Part shown: in pieces, positions 35,161-42,767 of the stretch
Layout of the letters: every line of letters starts with the position of its first letter
Numbering within the stretch: the first letter of the stretch is position 1
Assembly: GCA_020633075.1 (NCBI GenBank)
Contig: JACKEI010000001.1
Coordinates: forward strand, 1,240,001 to 1,304,000
Length of the DNA: 64,000 nt
Origin: Sandaracinaceae bacterium
Lineage (GTDB): Bacteria > Myxococcota_A > Polyangia > Polyangiales > Houyiibacteriaceae
Reading direction: 5' to 3'
The notes under the pieces: model-generated
What the model was told of the DNA's origin: nothing
Database searches by the model: none
What the model saw: the letters and a program-made list of their open reading frames with translations, nothing else
Translations under genes and position numbers: made by a program

Positions 35161-36569
35161 TTCTTGTTCATGACGTGGATGGCTTCGCCGATGGCGTGCT
35201 TGAAGGACTCCATCATGCCTTCACCCAGCGTCGGGTGGGGGTGAATCGTGAGCGCCACGTCTTCGGCGAAGGCGTCCATCTCGATGGCCAGGGCGGCCTC
35301 GCTGATGAGGTCACTCGCCTCCGGCCCGACGATGCCCACGCCGATCACCTGGTTGGTGTCCGCGTCGATGATCGACTTGATGAAGCCGTCGGTCTCCCGC
35401 ACGGCCATGGCCCGCCCGCTCGCCGCGAAGGGGAACTTGCCGACCTTGATGTTGCGGCCGGCCGCGATGGCCTGGGCCTCGCTCATGCCCGCCGTGGCGA
35501 TCTCGGGCTCGGTGAAGATGGCGGCCGGGATGCTGCGCCAGTCGGTCGCGCGGTTGTGTCCGGCGATGACCTCCGCGCAGATCTCGGCTTCGGCCGAGGC
35601 CTTGTGCGCCAGGTAGGGCCCGCCGGTCACGTCGCCGATGGCGTAGATGCCGTCCACGTTGGTGCGCAGCTGCTGGTCCACCGTAACGTGACCGCGCTGG
35701 TCGAGCGCCACGCCCACCGCGTCCAGGCCGAGCCCCACTGTGTTCGGCTTGAAGCCCACACACACGAGCAGCGTCTCGGCCTCGATGACCTCCTGCTTGC
35801 CCGCGCGCTCGACCGTGACGCGCACACCCGCGCCGCTCTTGTCCACGCTGACGGCCTTGGTGTCCAGGCGGACGTCGGCGCCGCCCTTCTTGAGGTGCTT
35901 CTGCACCACCTTCACCATGTCGGTGTCCACGCCGGGCAAGAGGTTGCTGGTCAGCTCCACCACCGTGATCTTGGTGCCCAGCTTCATGTAGACCATGCCC
36001 AGCTCGAGGCCGATGACGCCCCCGCCGATGATGCACATGGACTTGGGGGCGGCCTGCAAGGAGACGGCCTCGCGCGCCGTGATGATCTTCTCGCCGTCCG
36101 GCTCGAAACCCGGGATGCGGATCACCTGCGTGCCGGTCGCGATGACGATGGCCTTGGTGGCCTCGTAGGTCACGGTCTCCCCGGTTGCGGTCACGACCTG
36201 CACCTCGCGCGGGCCGGTGAGCGTGGCGTCGCCGATCACGATGTCCGCGCCGTTGCCCTTCACCAGCGAGGAGATGCCGCTGGTGAGCTTCTTGACGATG
36301 CCGTCCTTCCAGACCTGCATCTTGGCGACGTCCACCGAGAGCTCGCTGACGGTGATGCCCATGTCGCTGGCCGACTGGATCTTCTGCACCAGGCTGGTGG
36401 CCGCGATGAGCGCCTTGCTGGGGATGCAGCCCCAGTTGAGGCAGATGCCGCCCATCTCCTCTTTCTCGACGCACAGGGTCTTGATGCCCAGCTGGGCGAG
36501 GCGGATAGCGGCTACGTAGCCTCCGGGGCCGCCTCCGATGACGATGGCTTCGTACGACTTGTCGGGCAT
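35157..36569 (-). CDS. lpdA: dihydrolipoyl dehydrogenase
   Basis: Lpd (E3) reoxidises dihydrolipoamide with FAD and NAD. The 470-residue protein has the FAD motif VIGGGPGGYVAA, the redox disulfide GGICLNWGCIPSKA (Cys 43 and 48), the NAD-binding IIGGGVIGLELG, and the C-terminal catalytic HPHPTLGE. The ATG at 36569 has GGAAG nine bases upstream; a GTG at 36575 that overlaps the E1 alpha stop as GTGA is also possible. It sits between E1 alpha and lipB in one operon. Confidence 0.96.
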   Translation of the reverse strand: MPDKSYEAIVIGGGPGGYVAAIRLAQLGIKTLCVEKEEMGGICLNWGCIPSKALIAATSLVQKIQSASDMGITVSELSVDVAKMQVWKDGIVKKLTSGISSLVKGNGADIVIGDATLTGPREVQVVTATGETVTYEATKAIVIATGTQVIRIPGFEPDGEKIITAREAVSLQAAPKSMCIIGGGVIGLELGMVYMKLGTKITVVELTSNLLPGVDTDMVKVVQKHLKKGGADVRLDTKAVSVDKSGAGVRVTVERAGKQEVIEAETLLVCVGFKPNTVGLGLDAVGVALDQRGHVTVDQQLRTNVDGIYAIGDVTGGPYLAHKASAEAEICAEVIAGHNRATDWRSIPAAIFTEPEIATAGMSEAQAIAAGRNIKVGKFPFAASGRAMAVRETDGFIKSIIDADTNQVIGVGIVGPEASDLISEAALAIEMDAFAEDVALTIHPHPTLGEGMMESFKHAIGEAIHVMNKK

Positions 36570-36571
36570 GG

Positions 36572-37735
36572 TCACTTGCTTCCGTGGGGTTCGGTCGGGG
36601 TCGTGTGCGGGCGAGGGTAGCGCAAGAGCTCGCCTCGTTGGGTCTCTAGGTGTGCTGGGCGCGTCGCGTAGACGTCGTCCAAGAGGGTGTCTGTGGCCAC
36701 GGCCGGCGCGGCCTCGGCGTCACGCAGCGCGTCCGCGATCTCGGCCTCCAGCTCCGCCTCGAGGGCCTGCTCCGCGGGCTCGGTCAGGAGGCCGCTGTCG
36801 CGCAGGTGGGCCCGCAGCCGGGCGAGGGGGTCACGCGCTCGCCAGCGCTCCACCTCGGCTTCGTCGCGGTAGCGCGAGGGATCGTCGCTCGAGCTGTGGG
36901 CGCCGATGCGGTAGGTCAGGCACTCCACCAGCGTGGGCCCCTCTCCGCGACGCGCACGCTCCACGGCGGTGCGCACCACGTGGTGGACGGCGAGGGCGTC
37001 GTTGCCGTCCACGCGCACACCCGGCAGCCCGTAGGCGCTGGCCTTCTGCGCGAAGGTGGCCGACGCCGTCTGGCGCGCGACCGGCACGCTGATGGCCCAC
37101 TGGTTGTTCTGGACCACGAAGACGACGGGGGCGCGGAACACACCGGCGAAGTTGAGGGCGGCGTGGAAGTCCCCTTGGCTGGTGGCCCCGTCGCCGCTGA
37201 AGGCGAGCGCGACCATGTCGTCGCCTCGGTGCACGGCGGCCATGGCAGCCCCCACGGCCTGCGGCAGCTGCGGGCCAATCACGGAGGACCAGCTGACCAC
37301 GTTGGCGCTGCGGCCGGCCATGTGGCTGGGCATCTGCCGCCCCTTGGCCACGTCATGGGCGTTGCCGTAGACCTGCGCCAGGTACGTGGCGAGGGGGAAG
37401 CCGCGGGTCAGCAGGATGCTGCTCTCGCGCAGCGCGGGGAACACCCAGTCGGTCGGGCGCGTGGCGAAGCCGCAGGCGATGGGTACCGCCTCCTGCCCCG
37501 TGACCGAACCGTAGAAGCCCACCAGCCCCTGCCGCTGCTTGGCGAGCATGCGCTCGTCCAGGCGCCGCAGCAGCCGCATGGCCCGGTACATCGCCAGCCG
37601 CTCGGGCGGGGCAGGGAGGGGCGGCAGCGCGTCCGGCGAGGCCGCTCCGGCGGGGCTCACGAGCTTGCCCGCGTCGTCGAGCACCCGATAGAGACCGAGC
37701 GCCGGGTCGTCGTGCTCCTCTTTGCTCGGCTGCAT
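36572..37735 (-). CDS. 2-oxo acid dehydrogenase E1 component, alpha subunit (branched-chain type)
   Basis: A thiamine-diphosphate-dependent E1 alpha of 387 residues. The TPP motif runs from FSGDGATSQGDFHAALNF to VVFVVQNNQWAISV. The phosphorylation-loop region reads YRIGAHSSSDDPSRYR, which resembles branched-chain 2-oxo acid dehydrogenases (BkdA1/BCKDHA) more than pyruvate dehydrogenase. It would decarboxylate a 2-oxo acid with an E1 beta partner. E1 beta and E2 genes are not adjacent, which is unusual. The lpd start lies at its stop codon. Confidence 0.88.
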   Translation of the reverse strand: MQPSKEEHDDPALGLYRVLDDAGKLVSPAGAASPDALPPLPAPPERLAMYRAMRLLRRLDERMLAKQRQGLVGFYGSVTGQEAVPIACGFATRPTDWVFPALRESSILLTRGFPLATYLAQVYGNAHDVAKGRQMPSHMAGRSANVVSWSSVIGPQLPQAVGAAMAAVHRGDDMVALAFSGDGATSQGDFHAALNFAGVFRAPVVFVVQNNQWAISVPVARQTASATFAQKASAYGLPGVRVDGNDALAVHHVVRTAVERARRGEGPTLVECLTYRIGAHSSSDDPSRYRDEAEVERWRARDPLARLRAHLRDSGLLTEPAEQALEAELEAEIADALRDAEAAPAVATDTLLDDVYATRPAHLETQRGELLRYPRPHTTPTEPHGSK

Positions 37736-37789
37736 CGCGCGCGATCATGGTCTCTGGGTGCGGGTGGGTCAACGTGCTATCCCGTCGCC

Positions 37790-38329
37790 ATGAGGCAGCG
37801 GATGGCGCGTGGTGAGCCTGGGCAGGAGCGCGCGGCGTGGAGCGCCACGGCTGCCACGCGTGTCCTCGCGCCGACGCTGCTGCTGGGCGCGCTCACGCTG
37901 CTCGCGTGCCAGACGCCACCGCCCCCCGGGCCCGCCGAGACGCTGCGGCAGTTCCTGCGCCTCATGGACGAGAGCGCCATTCGGAGCGGTCCCTCCGGTG
38001 AGGTGCTCACGGACGAAGACGCGCTGAAGGGAGCCTACGGGCTGCTCTCGGCTCAGACGCAGGCGTCCCTGCGCGAGCGCTCCGACCTCGCGGCGTCACT
38101 GGCAGGGGGCGACTACCAGCCGTGGGACGTGCTCATCCCGGGGCGCTTCCGCCTCCGCTTTCAGCCAGTCGCGTTCGACGAGACCATCACGGACGGACAC
38201 CCGCGGCGGGCGACGGTGCGCGTGCGGGGCAGGGCTGCTGCGGAGGTCGCGGAGGTGCCCCTGGTGGAAGAAGACGGGCACTGGCGTATCACTCTGGATA
38301 TCCCGCACGCGGCCGAAGCCAGCTTCTGA
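37790..38329 (+). CDS. putative lipoprotein, unknown function
   Basis: A 179-residue protein with a basic N-terminus, a hydrophobic stretch and the lipobox LTLLACQ. The mature part begins with a Pro-rich linker (TPPPPGPAE) and a helical segment (TLRQFLRLMDESAI), then a beta-rich part resembling NTF2-like accumulation domains; that resemblance is weak. It is divergent from the E1 alpha gene and converges on the JAMM protease gene. Confidence 0.6.
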   Translation: MRQRMARGEPGQERAAWSATAATRVLAPTLLLGALTLLACQTPPPPGPAETLRQFLRLMDESAIRSGPSGEVLTDEDALKGAYGLLSAQTQASLRERSDLAASLAGGDYQPWDVLIPGRFRLRFQPVAFDETITDGHPRRATVRVRGRAAAEVAEVPLVEEDGHWRITLDIPHAAEASF

Positions 38330-38421
38330 GGTTCTGCGGGCCGTAGGGGGGGGCGGCCCAGGCTGCAGCGGGGTGCGGCCCAGAAAGAACCTCACCCAGC
38401 ACTGCCGCCGCACGGCGCCGC

Positions 38422-38919
38422 TCAGACGATGGTCAGCGGGCTCTCGACGAAGTCGTCGGTGCCCGGCACGTGCACGTGCAGGCGATGCTCAGCCACGGCC
38501 CCCTGCTTGATGCTCACCACGATGTACGCGCAGGGCCACATCAGCTGGCCGTTCTGGGCGAACGTGGCGGCGTCTTCGGCGCTGAAGTAGGCGCCCGCGT
38601 CGCAGTGCGAGTGGTAGATGACCTTGAGCGGCCGGCCGGACTCCTCGCCCGCTGTGAACGCCCGCTGCGCGCGCAGCTCGTTGATCTTGAAGTACATGGC
38701 GCTCGTGCGCGGAAAGGTCTCCGGGTCGAGCTTGTGGTACTTGTCCGCCTCGTTCTCCTCGCGGCGCGCCTCGTCGAGCAGGTCGGGCTCGCTGGCGGGG
38801 CCCATCACGAAGCCGCAGGCCTCGCTCGGGTAGGCCTCGAGCGCGTGCGCTTCAATCTCCGCCATGACGGCGGCCGGGATGCGCAGGTCGCCTCGGATCC
38901 AGGGCTTGTCACCAGACAT
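38422..38919 (-). CDS. JAMM/MPN+ metalloprotease, Mec-like, acting on a sulfur-carrier protein
   Basis: A 165-residue zinc peptidase with a complete JAMM site: Glu 33 in PSEACGF and HSHCDAGAYFSAED (His 103, His 105, Ser 113, Asp 116; H-x-H-x7-S-x2-D). In Mycobacterium tuberculosis Mec releases cysteine from CysO-cysteine; related enzymes also trim residues after the Gly-Gly of sulfur carriers. Both jobs are needed here, because the carrier of this operon ends in Gly-Gly-Arg. It is the last gene of the operon and overlaps the end of the cysM-like gene by 11 bases. Confidence 0.9.
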   Translation of the reverse strand: MSGDKPWIRGDLRIPAAVMAEIEAHALEAYPSEACGFVMGPASEPDLLDEARREENEADKYHKLDPETFPRTSAMYFKINELRAQRAFTAGEESGRPLKVIYHSHCDAGAYFSAEDAATFAQNGQLMWPCAYIVVSIKQGAVAEHRLHVHVPGTDDFVESPLTIV

Positions 38920-39829
38920 ATTTCTTCTCCCACTTGAGCGGCGCGAAGTAGCGGTCGTGCCGGTCGCACGCGATGGTCACCACACAGCCCGGCTCGCCCT
39001 TGGCCGTGAGGCGCTTGGCGAGCGCGAGCGCGGCGGCCACGTTGGCGCCGCTCGAGTGTCCCACCATGAGCCCCTCTTGCTCCGCGAGGCGGTCGGACAT
39101 GTCCCAGCCCGCGTCGGTGCTCACGGGCAGGATCTCGTCCGGCAGCGTGGCGTCGTAGATGTTCGGGACGATGCTGCTGGCCATGTGCTTGAGGCCCTCG
39201 AGGCCGTGCAGCGCCTCGGCCGGCTCGGCAGCCACGCAGACGATCTTGCGGTGGTGCTCGCGCAGCCGCCGCGTGGTCCCCATGGCCGTGCCGCTGGTGC
39301 CCAGGGCCGCCACGAAGTGCGTGATGCGGTCGCCCACCTGCTCGAGGATCTCCACCCCGGTCCCGAGGTAGTGCGCGCGCGGGTTGCTGGGGTTGCTGTA
39401 CTGATCCGAGTAGAAGTACTTGTCGGGGTTCTCGGCCACCAGCTTGCGCACGAGGCGAATGGCGCCGTCGCTGCCCTCCATGGGGTCGCTGAAGATCAGC
39501 TCCGTGCCGTACGACTGCGTGATGTCCTTGCGGGGCTTGCTCACGTTCGCGGGCATGACCAACGCGATCTTGTAGCCCAGGGCCGCGCCGAAGAGGCTGT
39601 ACGCCACGCCGGTGTTGCCGCTGGTCGCGTCGATGAGGGTCTTGTCACGCGTGAAGCGGCCGCTCTCGATGGCGTCCAGCAGCATCTGGCGCGCGGGCCG
39701 GTCCTTCACGGAGCCGCCCGGGTTCATGTACTCGAGCTTCAGGTACAGCTCCACGCCGGGCACGTCCTTTTCGATGGCGTGCAGGCGCACCATGGGGGTC
39801 TGACCCACGGCTTCGATGATCGATTCCAT
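38909..39829 (-). CDS. cysM: PLP-dependent cysteine synthase, CysM (O-phosphoserine sulfhydrylase)-like
   Basis: A beta-substituting PLP enzyme of 306 residues. The PLP lysine is Lys 42 in NPGGSVKDRPA, with the phosphate loop TSGNTG (69-74 region). Long stretches recall mycobacterial CysM, which uses thiocarboxylated CysO and O-phosphoserine: YSNPSNPRAHYLGTG, ITHFVAALGTSGTAMGT. The Arg that binds O-phosphoserine in that enzyme aligns by eye to Lys in GLKHM. Two starts are possible: ATG 39829 or GTG 39844, one base after the preceding stop. It is next to cysO-like and JAMM genes, as in mycobacteria. Confidence 0.88.
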   Translation of the reverse strand: MESIIEAVGQTPMVRLHAIEKDVPGVELYLKLEYMNPGGSVKDRPARQMLLDAIESGRFTRDKTLIDATSGNTGVAYSLFGAALGYKIALVMPANVSKPRKDITQSYGTELIFSDPMEGSDGAIRLVRKLVAENPDKYFYSDQYSNPSNPRAHYLGTGVEILEQVGDRITHFVAALGTSGTAMGTTRRLREHHRKIVCVAAEPAEALHGLEGLKHMASSIVPNIYDATLPDEILPVSTDAGWDMSDRLAEQEGLMVGHSSGANVAAALALAKRLTAKGEPGCVVTIACDRHDRYFAPLKWEKKYVW

Positions 39830-39845
39830 TCGGCGGAAGCGCACG

Positions 39846-40250
39846 TCAGTGGTCTCCAAGCAGGAAGAGGTCGGGGGGGAGCGCCGCAGGTTGGCCCACG
39901 CCGAGGGCGCGCTTGACGCCCTCGACGGCCGCCAGCGCACCGATCAGCAGGTCGGCTGCGGGCGCGAGCGCGGCGGGGGACGCGAGGGGGCCGAGCAGGT
40001 GCACGGCGACGACGTCGGGCTGACCCGCGTCGCTCGCCGCTGTGGGCGACGGCGCGCTCACGTCCGCCGCGTCGGCGACCACGCGCACACCGGCGCGCGC
40101 CAGGTAGTCCGCAGCCTGGTGACGGGCCGCAGGCGCGCCGCCCACCAGCTGGAGGCGGGTCGACTCGAGCCGGGCCTGCCCCTCGGCGCCCACCTCGCTC
40201 AGCATGCGCTGGCGCAGGTAGCGGGGGCCGTCGTCACCACGCGCCGACAC
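39846..40250 (-). CDS. small protein resembling the N-terminal segment of ThiF/MoeB E1 enzymes
   Basis: A 134-residue protein. Residues ~9-55 read RYLRQRMLSEVGAEGQARL, then LQLVGGAPAARHQAADYLARAGVRV, which aligns with the first ~55 residues of ThiF/MoeB (RY-x-RQ, E-GxxGQ-xL, first beta strand and helix). The nucleotide loop GxGGxG is not kept (GGAPAARH). The rest is Ala/Pro-rich. In MoeB the second Arg of RYxRQ reaches the partner's ATP, and the full E1 of this operon lacks that segment. It may be a split-off E1 module or a relic. GTG start, 5 bases after the carrier gene. Confidence 0.7.
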   Translation of the reverse strand: MSARGDDGPRYLRQRMLSEVGAEGQARLESTRLQLVGGAPAARHQAADYLARAGVRVVADAADVSAPSPTAASDAGQPDVVAVHLLGPLASPAALAPAADLLIGALAAVEGVKRALGVGQPAALPPDLFLLGDH

Positions 40251-40255
40251 GCGCT

Positions 40256-40534
40256 TCAGCGCCCGCCCGCGATGGCGGGGACGATGCTGATGGCGTCGCC
40301 ATCCTTCACGGGCGACTCGAGGCCGTCCAAGAAGCGGATGTCGTCGTCGTTCAGGAAGATGTTCACGAAGCGCAGCACCTTGCCCTCGCCGCTGAGCACG
40401 CGCTCACGGATGCCAGGGTGCGCTGCCTCGAGCGCGTCGATCGCTGCGCCCACGGTGGCGCCCTCGAGCTTGATCTCGTCTGCGCCGCCGGTGAGGGTGC
40501 GGAGGGGGGTGGGGATGCGGAGCGTAACAGCCAT
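40256..40534 (-). CDS. cysO: sulfur-carrier protein, CysO/MoaD/ThiS-like, ending in Gly-Gly-Arg
   Basis: A 92-residue ubiquitin-fold carrier. It starts MAVTLRIPTPLRTLTGG and contains LRFVNIFLNDDDIRF and GDAISIVPAIAGGR, matching mycobacterial CysO along its length. In CysO the C-terminal Gly-Gly is adenylated, then thiocarboxylated, and delivers sulfur to CysM. Here one Arg codon (CGC, 40259-40261) follows the Gly-Gly before the TGA, so the carrier would be inactive until trimmed. It lies 26 bases after the E1 gene. Confidence 0.9.
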   Translation of the reverse strand: MAVTLRIPTPLRTLTGGADEIKLEGATVGAAIDALEAAHPGIRERVLSGEGKVLRFVNIFLNDDDIRFLDGLESPVKDGDAISIVPAIAGGR

Positions 40535-40560
40535 GATGTCTATTCCTGATGAGGGCGCAG

Positions 40561-41337
40561 CTAGGCCGCGTCGTGCTGGGGGGAGGGGACGTAGCGCTCC
40601 ATGCGCAGGTCCGTGATCTCGCCCGCGCAGAGCGGGCAGCCCGGGCGCGGCCGAGCTTGAAACCGGCGCAGCTTGCCGGCAAGGGCGTCGTAATGGAAGA
40701 GCGTGCCCACGGCCTGCGTGTCGCCGGCTGCGTGGGAGAGCACCAGGGCGCTCTGCAGCGCCGCGACGACGCCCACGACGGGGCCCATCACGCCAGCGGT
40801 CGCGCAGGTGTCGGCCCGGCCACGCGGGATGTCCTCGAACACGCAGCGCAGGCACGGACCATCCGCCGCGTTGGCGGCGCTCATGAAGGCCCAGCCGCTC
40901 CAGCGCACGGCTCCCGCGTGGACGGCGGGGACCCGACGCAGCCGAGCGGCGTCGGCGGCCAGGAACTTGGTGGCGAAGTTGTCCGCGCCTTCGATCACCA
41001 GGTCTTCGTCGGCCAGGAGCTCGGCAGCCTCCGCAGGACGCAAGCGAGCACGCACGGCGCGCAGCTCGGTGGGGGACTCCGGGTGCTCTCGACGCAGGCT
41101 CTCGGCGGCGACGCTCACCTTGTCACGGCCCACGTCCGCGTCGTGGTAGAGGGTCTGCCGGTGGAGGTTGCTCACGTCCACTGCGTCGTCGTCCAGCAGC
41201 GTCAGGCGTTTCAGCGCGCCGCTCCCGAAGACCACGCGCCCCGTCGGCGACCCGAGGCCGCCACAGCCCACCAGCAGCGCGCGCAACGCTGTCGGCGGGT
41301 TCGGCTCGGCCCCGGTGTTCGCGTCCGCCCGGTTCAC
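40561..41337 (-). CDS. E1-like adenylyltransferase (ThiF/MoeB/MoeZ superfamily), N-terminally short
   Basis: A 258-residue enzyme that should adenylate the carrier C-terminus. Present: the ATP loop VGCGGLGS (23-30), LLDDDAVDVSNLHRQTLY, the Asp in EGADNFATK, the CATAGVMGP segment with a Cys where MoeB has its conserved one, and zinc Cys pairs CLRC and CPLC. Missing is the N-terminal RYxRQ segment before the first strand; the protein begins about 20 residues before GCGGLGS. There is no rhodanese domain, unlike MoeZ. GTG 41337 overlaps the cysK stop as GTGA. Confidence 0.88.
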   Translation of the reverse strand: MNRADANTGAEPNPPTALRALLVGCGGLGSPTGRVVFGSGALKRLTLLDDDAVDVSNLHRQTLYHDADVGRDKVSVAAESLRREHPESPTELRAVRARLRPAEAAELLADEDLVIEGADNFATKFLAADAARLRRVPAVHAGAVRWSGWAFMSAANAADGPCLRCVFEDIPRGRADTCATAGVMGPVVGVVAALQSALVLSHAAGDTQAVGTLFHYDALAGKLRRFQARPRPGCPLCAGEITDLRMERYVPSPQHDAA

Positions 41338-42260
41338 GCGAAGTACTCGGCCAGGCTGAAGTAGCGCTCCCCCGTGTCGCACAAGAACGTGACCACGTTG
41401 CCCCCAGGGCCAACCTCACGCGCCACGTCACAGGCCACCGCCACGTTGGCGCCGGCGCTGATGCCCACCAGCAGGCCCTCCTCGCGGCTCAGGCGCAGCT
41501 TCATGTTCCAGGCGTCCACGTCCTCGACGGTGCGCAGCTGGGTCACCACGCTCGCGTCGTAGTTCTTCGGCACGAAGCCCGCGTTGAGGCCCTGGATCTT
41601 GCTGGGGCCAGGCTGCCCGCCGCCCAGCACCGGGCTCGCGGCGGGCTCCACCGCGACCACCTGGATGTCCGGGCGCGCCGCGCGCAGGGCACGGCCCACG
41701 CCGGTGACCGTCCCTCCCGTGCCCACCGCCGCCACCACCGCGTCCAGCCGCAGGCCGTCGAAGGCCGTCAGGATCTCGTGCGCCGTGGTGCCGCTGTGCA
41801 CCGTGGGGTTGGCCGAGTTCTCGAACTGCTGCGGCATGAACGCGCCGCGCTCCTGCGCGATGCGCTGCGCGGCTTCGAGCGCGCCGTCCATCACGCGCTC
41901 GGGCTCCGTGAGCACGATCTCCACGCCATAGCTCTTGAGCAGCTCGCGACGCTCCAGCGACATGCTCGCCGGCATGGTGAGCACCAGCTTGTAGCCCTTC
42001 TTGCGGCAGACGATGGCCAGGCCGATGCCTGTGTTCCCGCTGGTGGGCTCCACCACCGTCATGCCGGGCTTCAGCGTTCCGTCCCGCTCCGCCGCTTCGA
42101 TCATGGCGAGGCAGATGCGGTCCTTGACGGACCCGCCCGGGTTCAAGTGCTCGCACTTGACCCAGACGTCGGCGCTGCCCTCTTGCACGATGCGGCGCAG
42201 GCGGACGACCGGGGTGTTTCCAATGAGTTCGAGGACGCTCGAGACGACGGGTGCGGGCAT
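41334..42260 (-). CDS. cysK: cysteine synthase A (O-acetylserine sulfhydrylase)
   Basis: A 308-residue PLP enzyme that makes cysteine from O-acetylserine and sulfide. Marks: LIGNTPVVRL, PLP Lys 46 in NPGGSVKDR, TSGNTGIGLA, QQFENSANPTVHSGTTAHEI, GTGGTVTGVG and KIQGLNAGFVPKN. The ATG at 42260 has CCGGAG five bases upstream and lies 13 bases after the Rrf2 stop; an ATG at 42290 would overlap that gene. It is the second cysteine synthase of the operon, so two sulfur routes are encoded together. Confidence 0.93.
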   Translation of the reverse strand: MPAPVVSSVLELIGNTPVVRLRRIVQEGSADVWVKCEHLNPGGSVKDRICLAMIEAAERDGTLKPGMTVVEPTSGNTGIGLAIVCRKKGYKLVLTMPASMSLERRELLKSYGVEIVLTEPERVMDGALEAAQRIAQERGAFMPQQFENSANPTVHSGTTAHEILTAFDGLRLDAVVAAVGTGGTVTGVGRALRAARPDIQVVAVEPAASPVLGGGQPGPSKIQGLNAGFVPKNYDASVVTQLRTVEDVDAWNMKLRLSREEGLLVGISAGANVAVACDVAREVGPGGNVVTFLCDTGERYFSLAEYFA

Positions 42261-42273
42261 GCGGGCTCCGGAA

Positions 42274-42732
42274 TCAGATCGAGTAGACATAGCGCCTGGG
42301 CGGCCCGCGTCGAACCCCATCGGCTTCGCTGCGGGCGCACAGGTCGTCCAGGGTGAAGGCGTCGAAGCACGCCTCGATGCTCGCGGCCAGCTCCTCGAAC
42401 ACCTGTTGGGTCACGCGTCGGCTCAGCGCGTCGCCGGGCCCGGCGCTGGTGTCTGCGTCCGCCTCTATCTGGGTGGGGCCCTCCAGCGCACGCACGATGT
42501 CGCCGACGCGGATGTCCCCCGACGGCTGGGCCAGGGCATAACCGCCGCGCGGCCCGCGCTTGCTGGTCACCAGCCCCGCCCGCTTGAGGTCCTGGAAGAT
42601 CTGCTCGAGAAAGCGGGGCGGGATGGCCTGCCGCTGCGCGATGTCCTTGATCTGCGTGGGCCCGCCGTCGTTGTGAAACGCGATGTCGAACATGGCGCAG
42701 ACGCCGTAGCGGCCTTTGTTGGACAGCTTCAC
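42274..42732 (-). CDS. Rrf2-family transcriptional regulator, CymR-like (no Fe-S cysteines)
   Basis: A 152-residue winged-helix regulator: KLSNKGRYGVCAMFDIAFH, then IKDIAQRQAIPPRFLEQIFQDLKRAGLV and SKRGPRGGYALAQP. IscR-type members carry three Cys in the following loop; here the loop (DADTSAGPGDALSR) has none, so it probably does not hold an Fe-S cluster and resembles CymR, which represses cysteine genes with CysK in Bacillus. Being first in an operon with cysK, this is a reasonable role. GTG 42732 fits the usual family start. Confidence 0.88.
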   Translation of the reverse strand: MKLSNKGRYGVCAMFDIAFHNDGGPTQIKDIAQRQAIPPRFLEQIFQDLKRAGLVTSKRGPRGGYALAQPSGDIRVGDIVRALEGPTQIEADADTSAGPGDALSRRVTQQVFEELAASIEACFDAFTLDDLCARSEADGVRRGPPRRYVYSI

Positions 42733-42736
42733 GGGG

Positions 42737-42767
42737 TATATATGAGTTTTCCCATCGATTGCGTCAA
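42737..42767 (-). promoter_or_regulatory. candidate sigma70 promoter for the rrf2-cysK-cysO operon
   Basis: On the minus strand TTGACG (42762-42767) and TATATA (42737-42742) are 19 bases apart; a CATATA two bases earlier gives a 17-base spacer. The -10 ends only 5 bases before the GTG of the Rrf2 gene, so the transcript would start at or next to the start codon and be leaderless or nearly so. The AT-rich patch stands out from the GC-rich surroundings. Confidence 0.5.

Noticed and set aside
35142..36620. 492-codon plus-strand frame over lpd
   Set aside because: His/Asp/Leu-rich complement of the lpd gene, whose redox and nucleotide motifs are all present.
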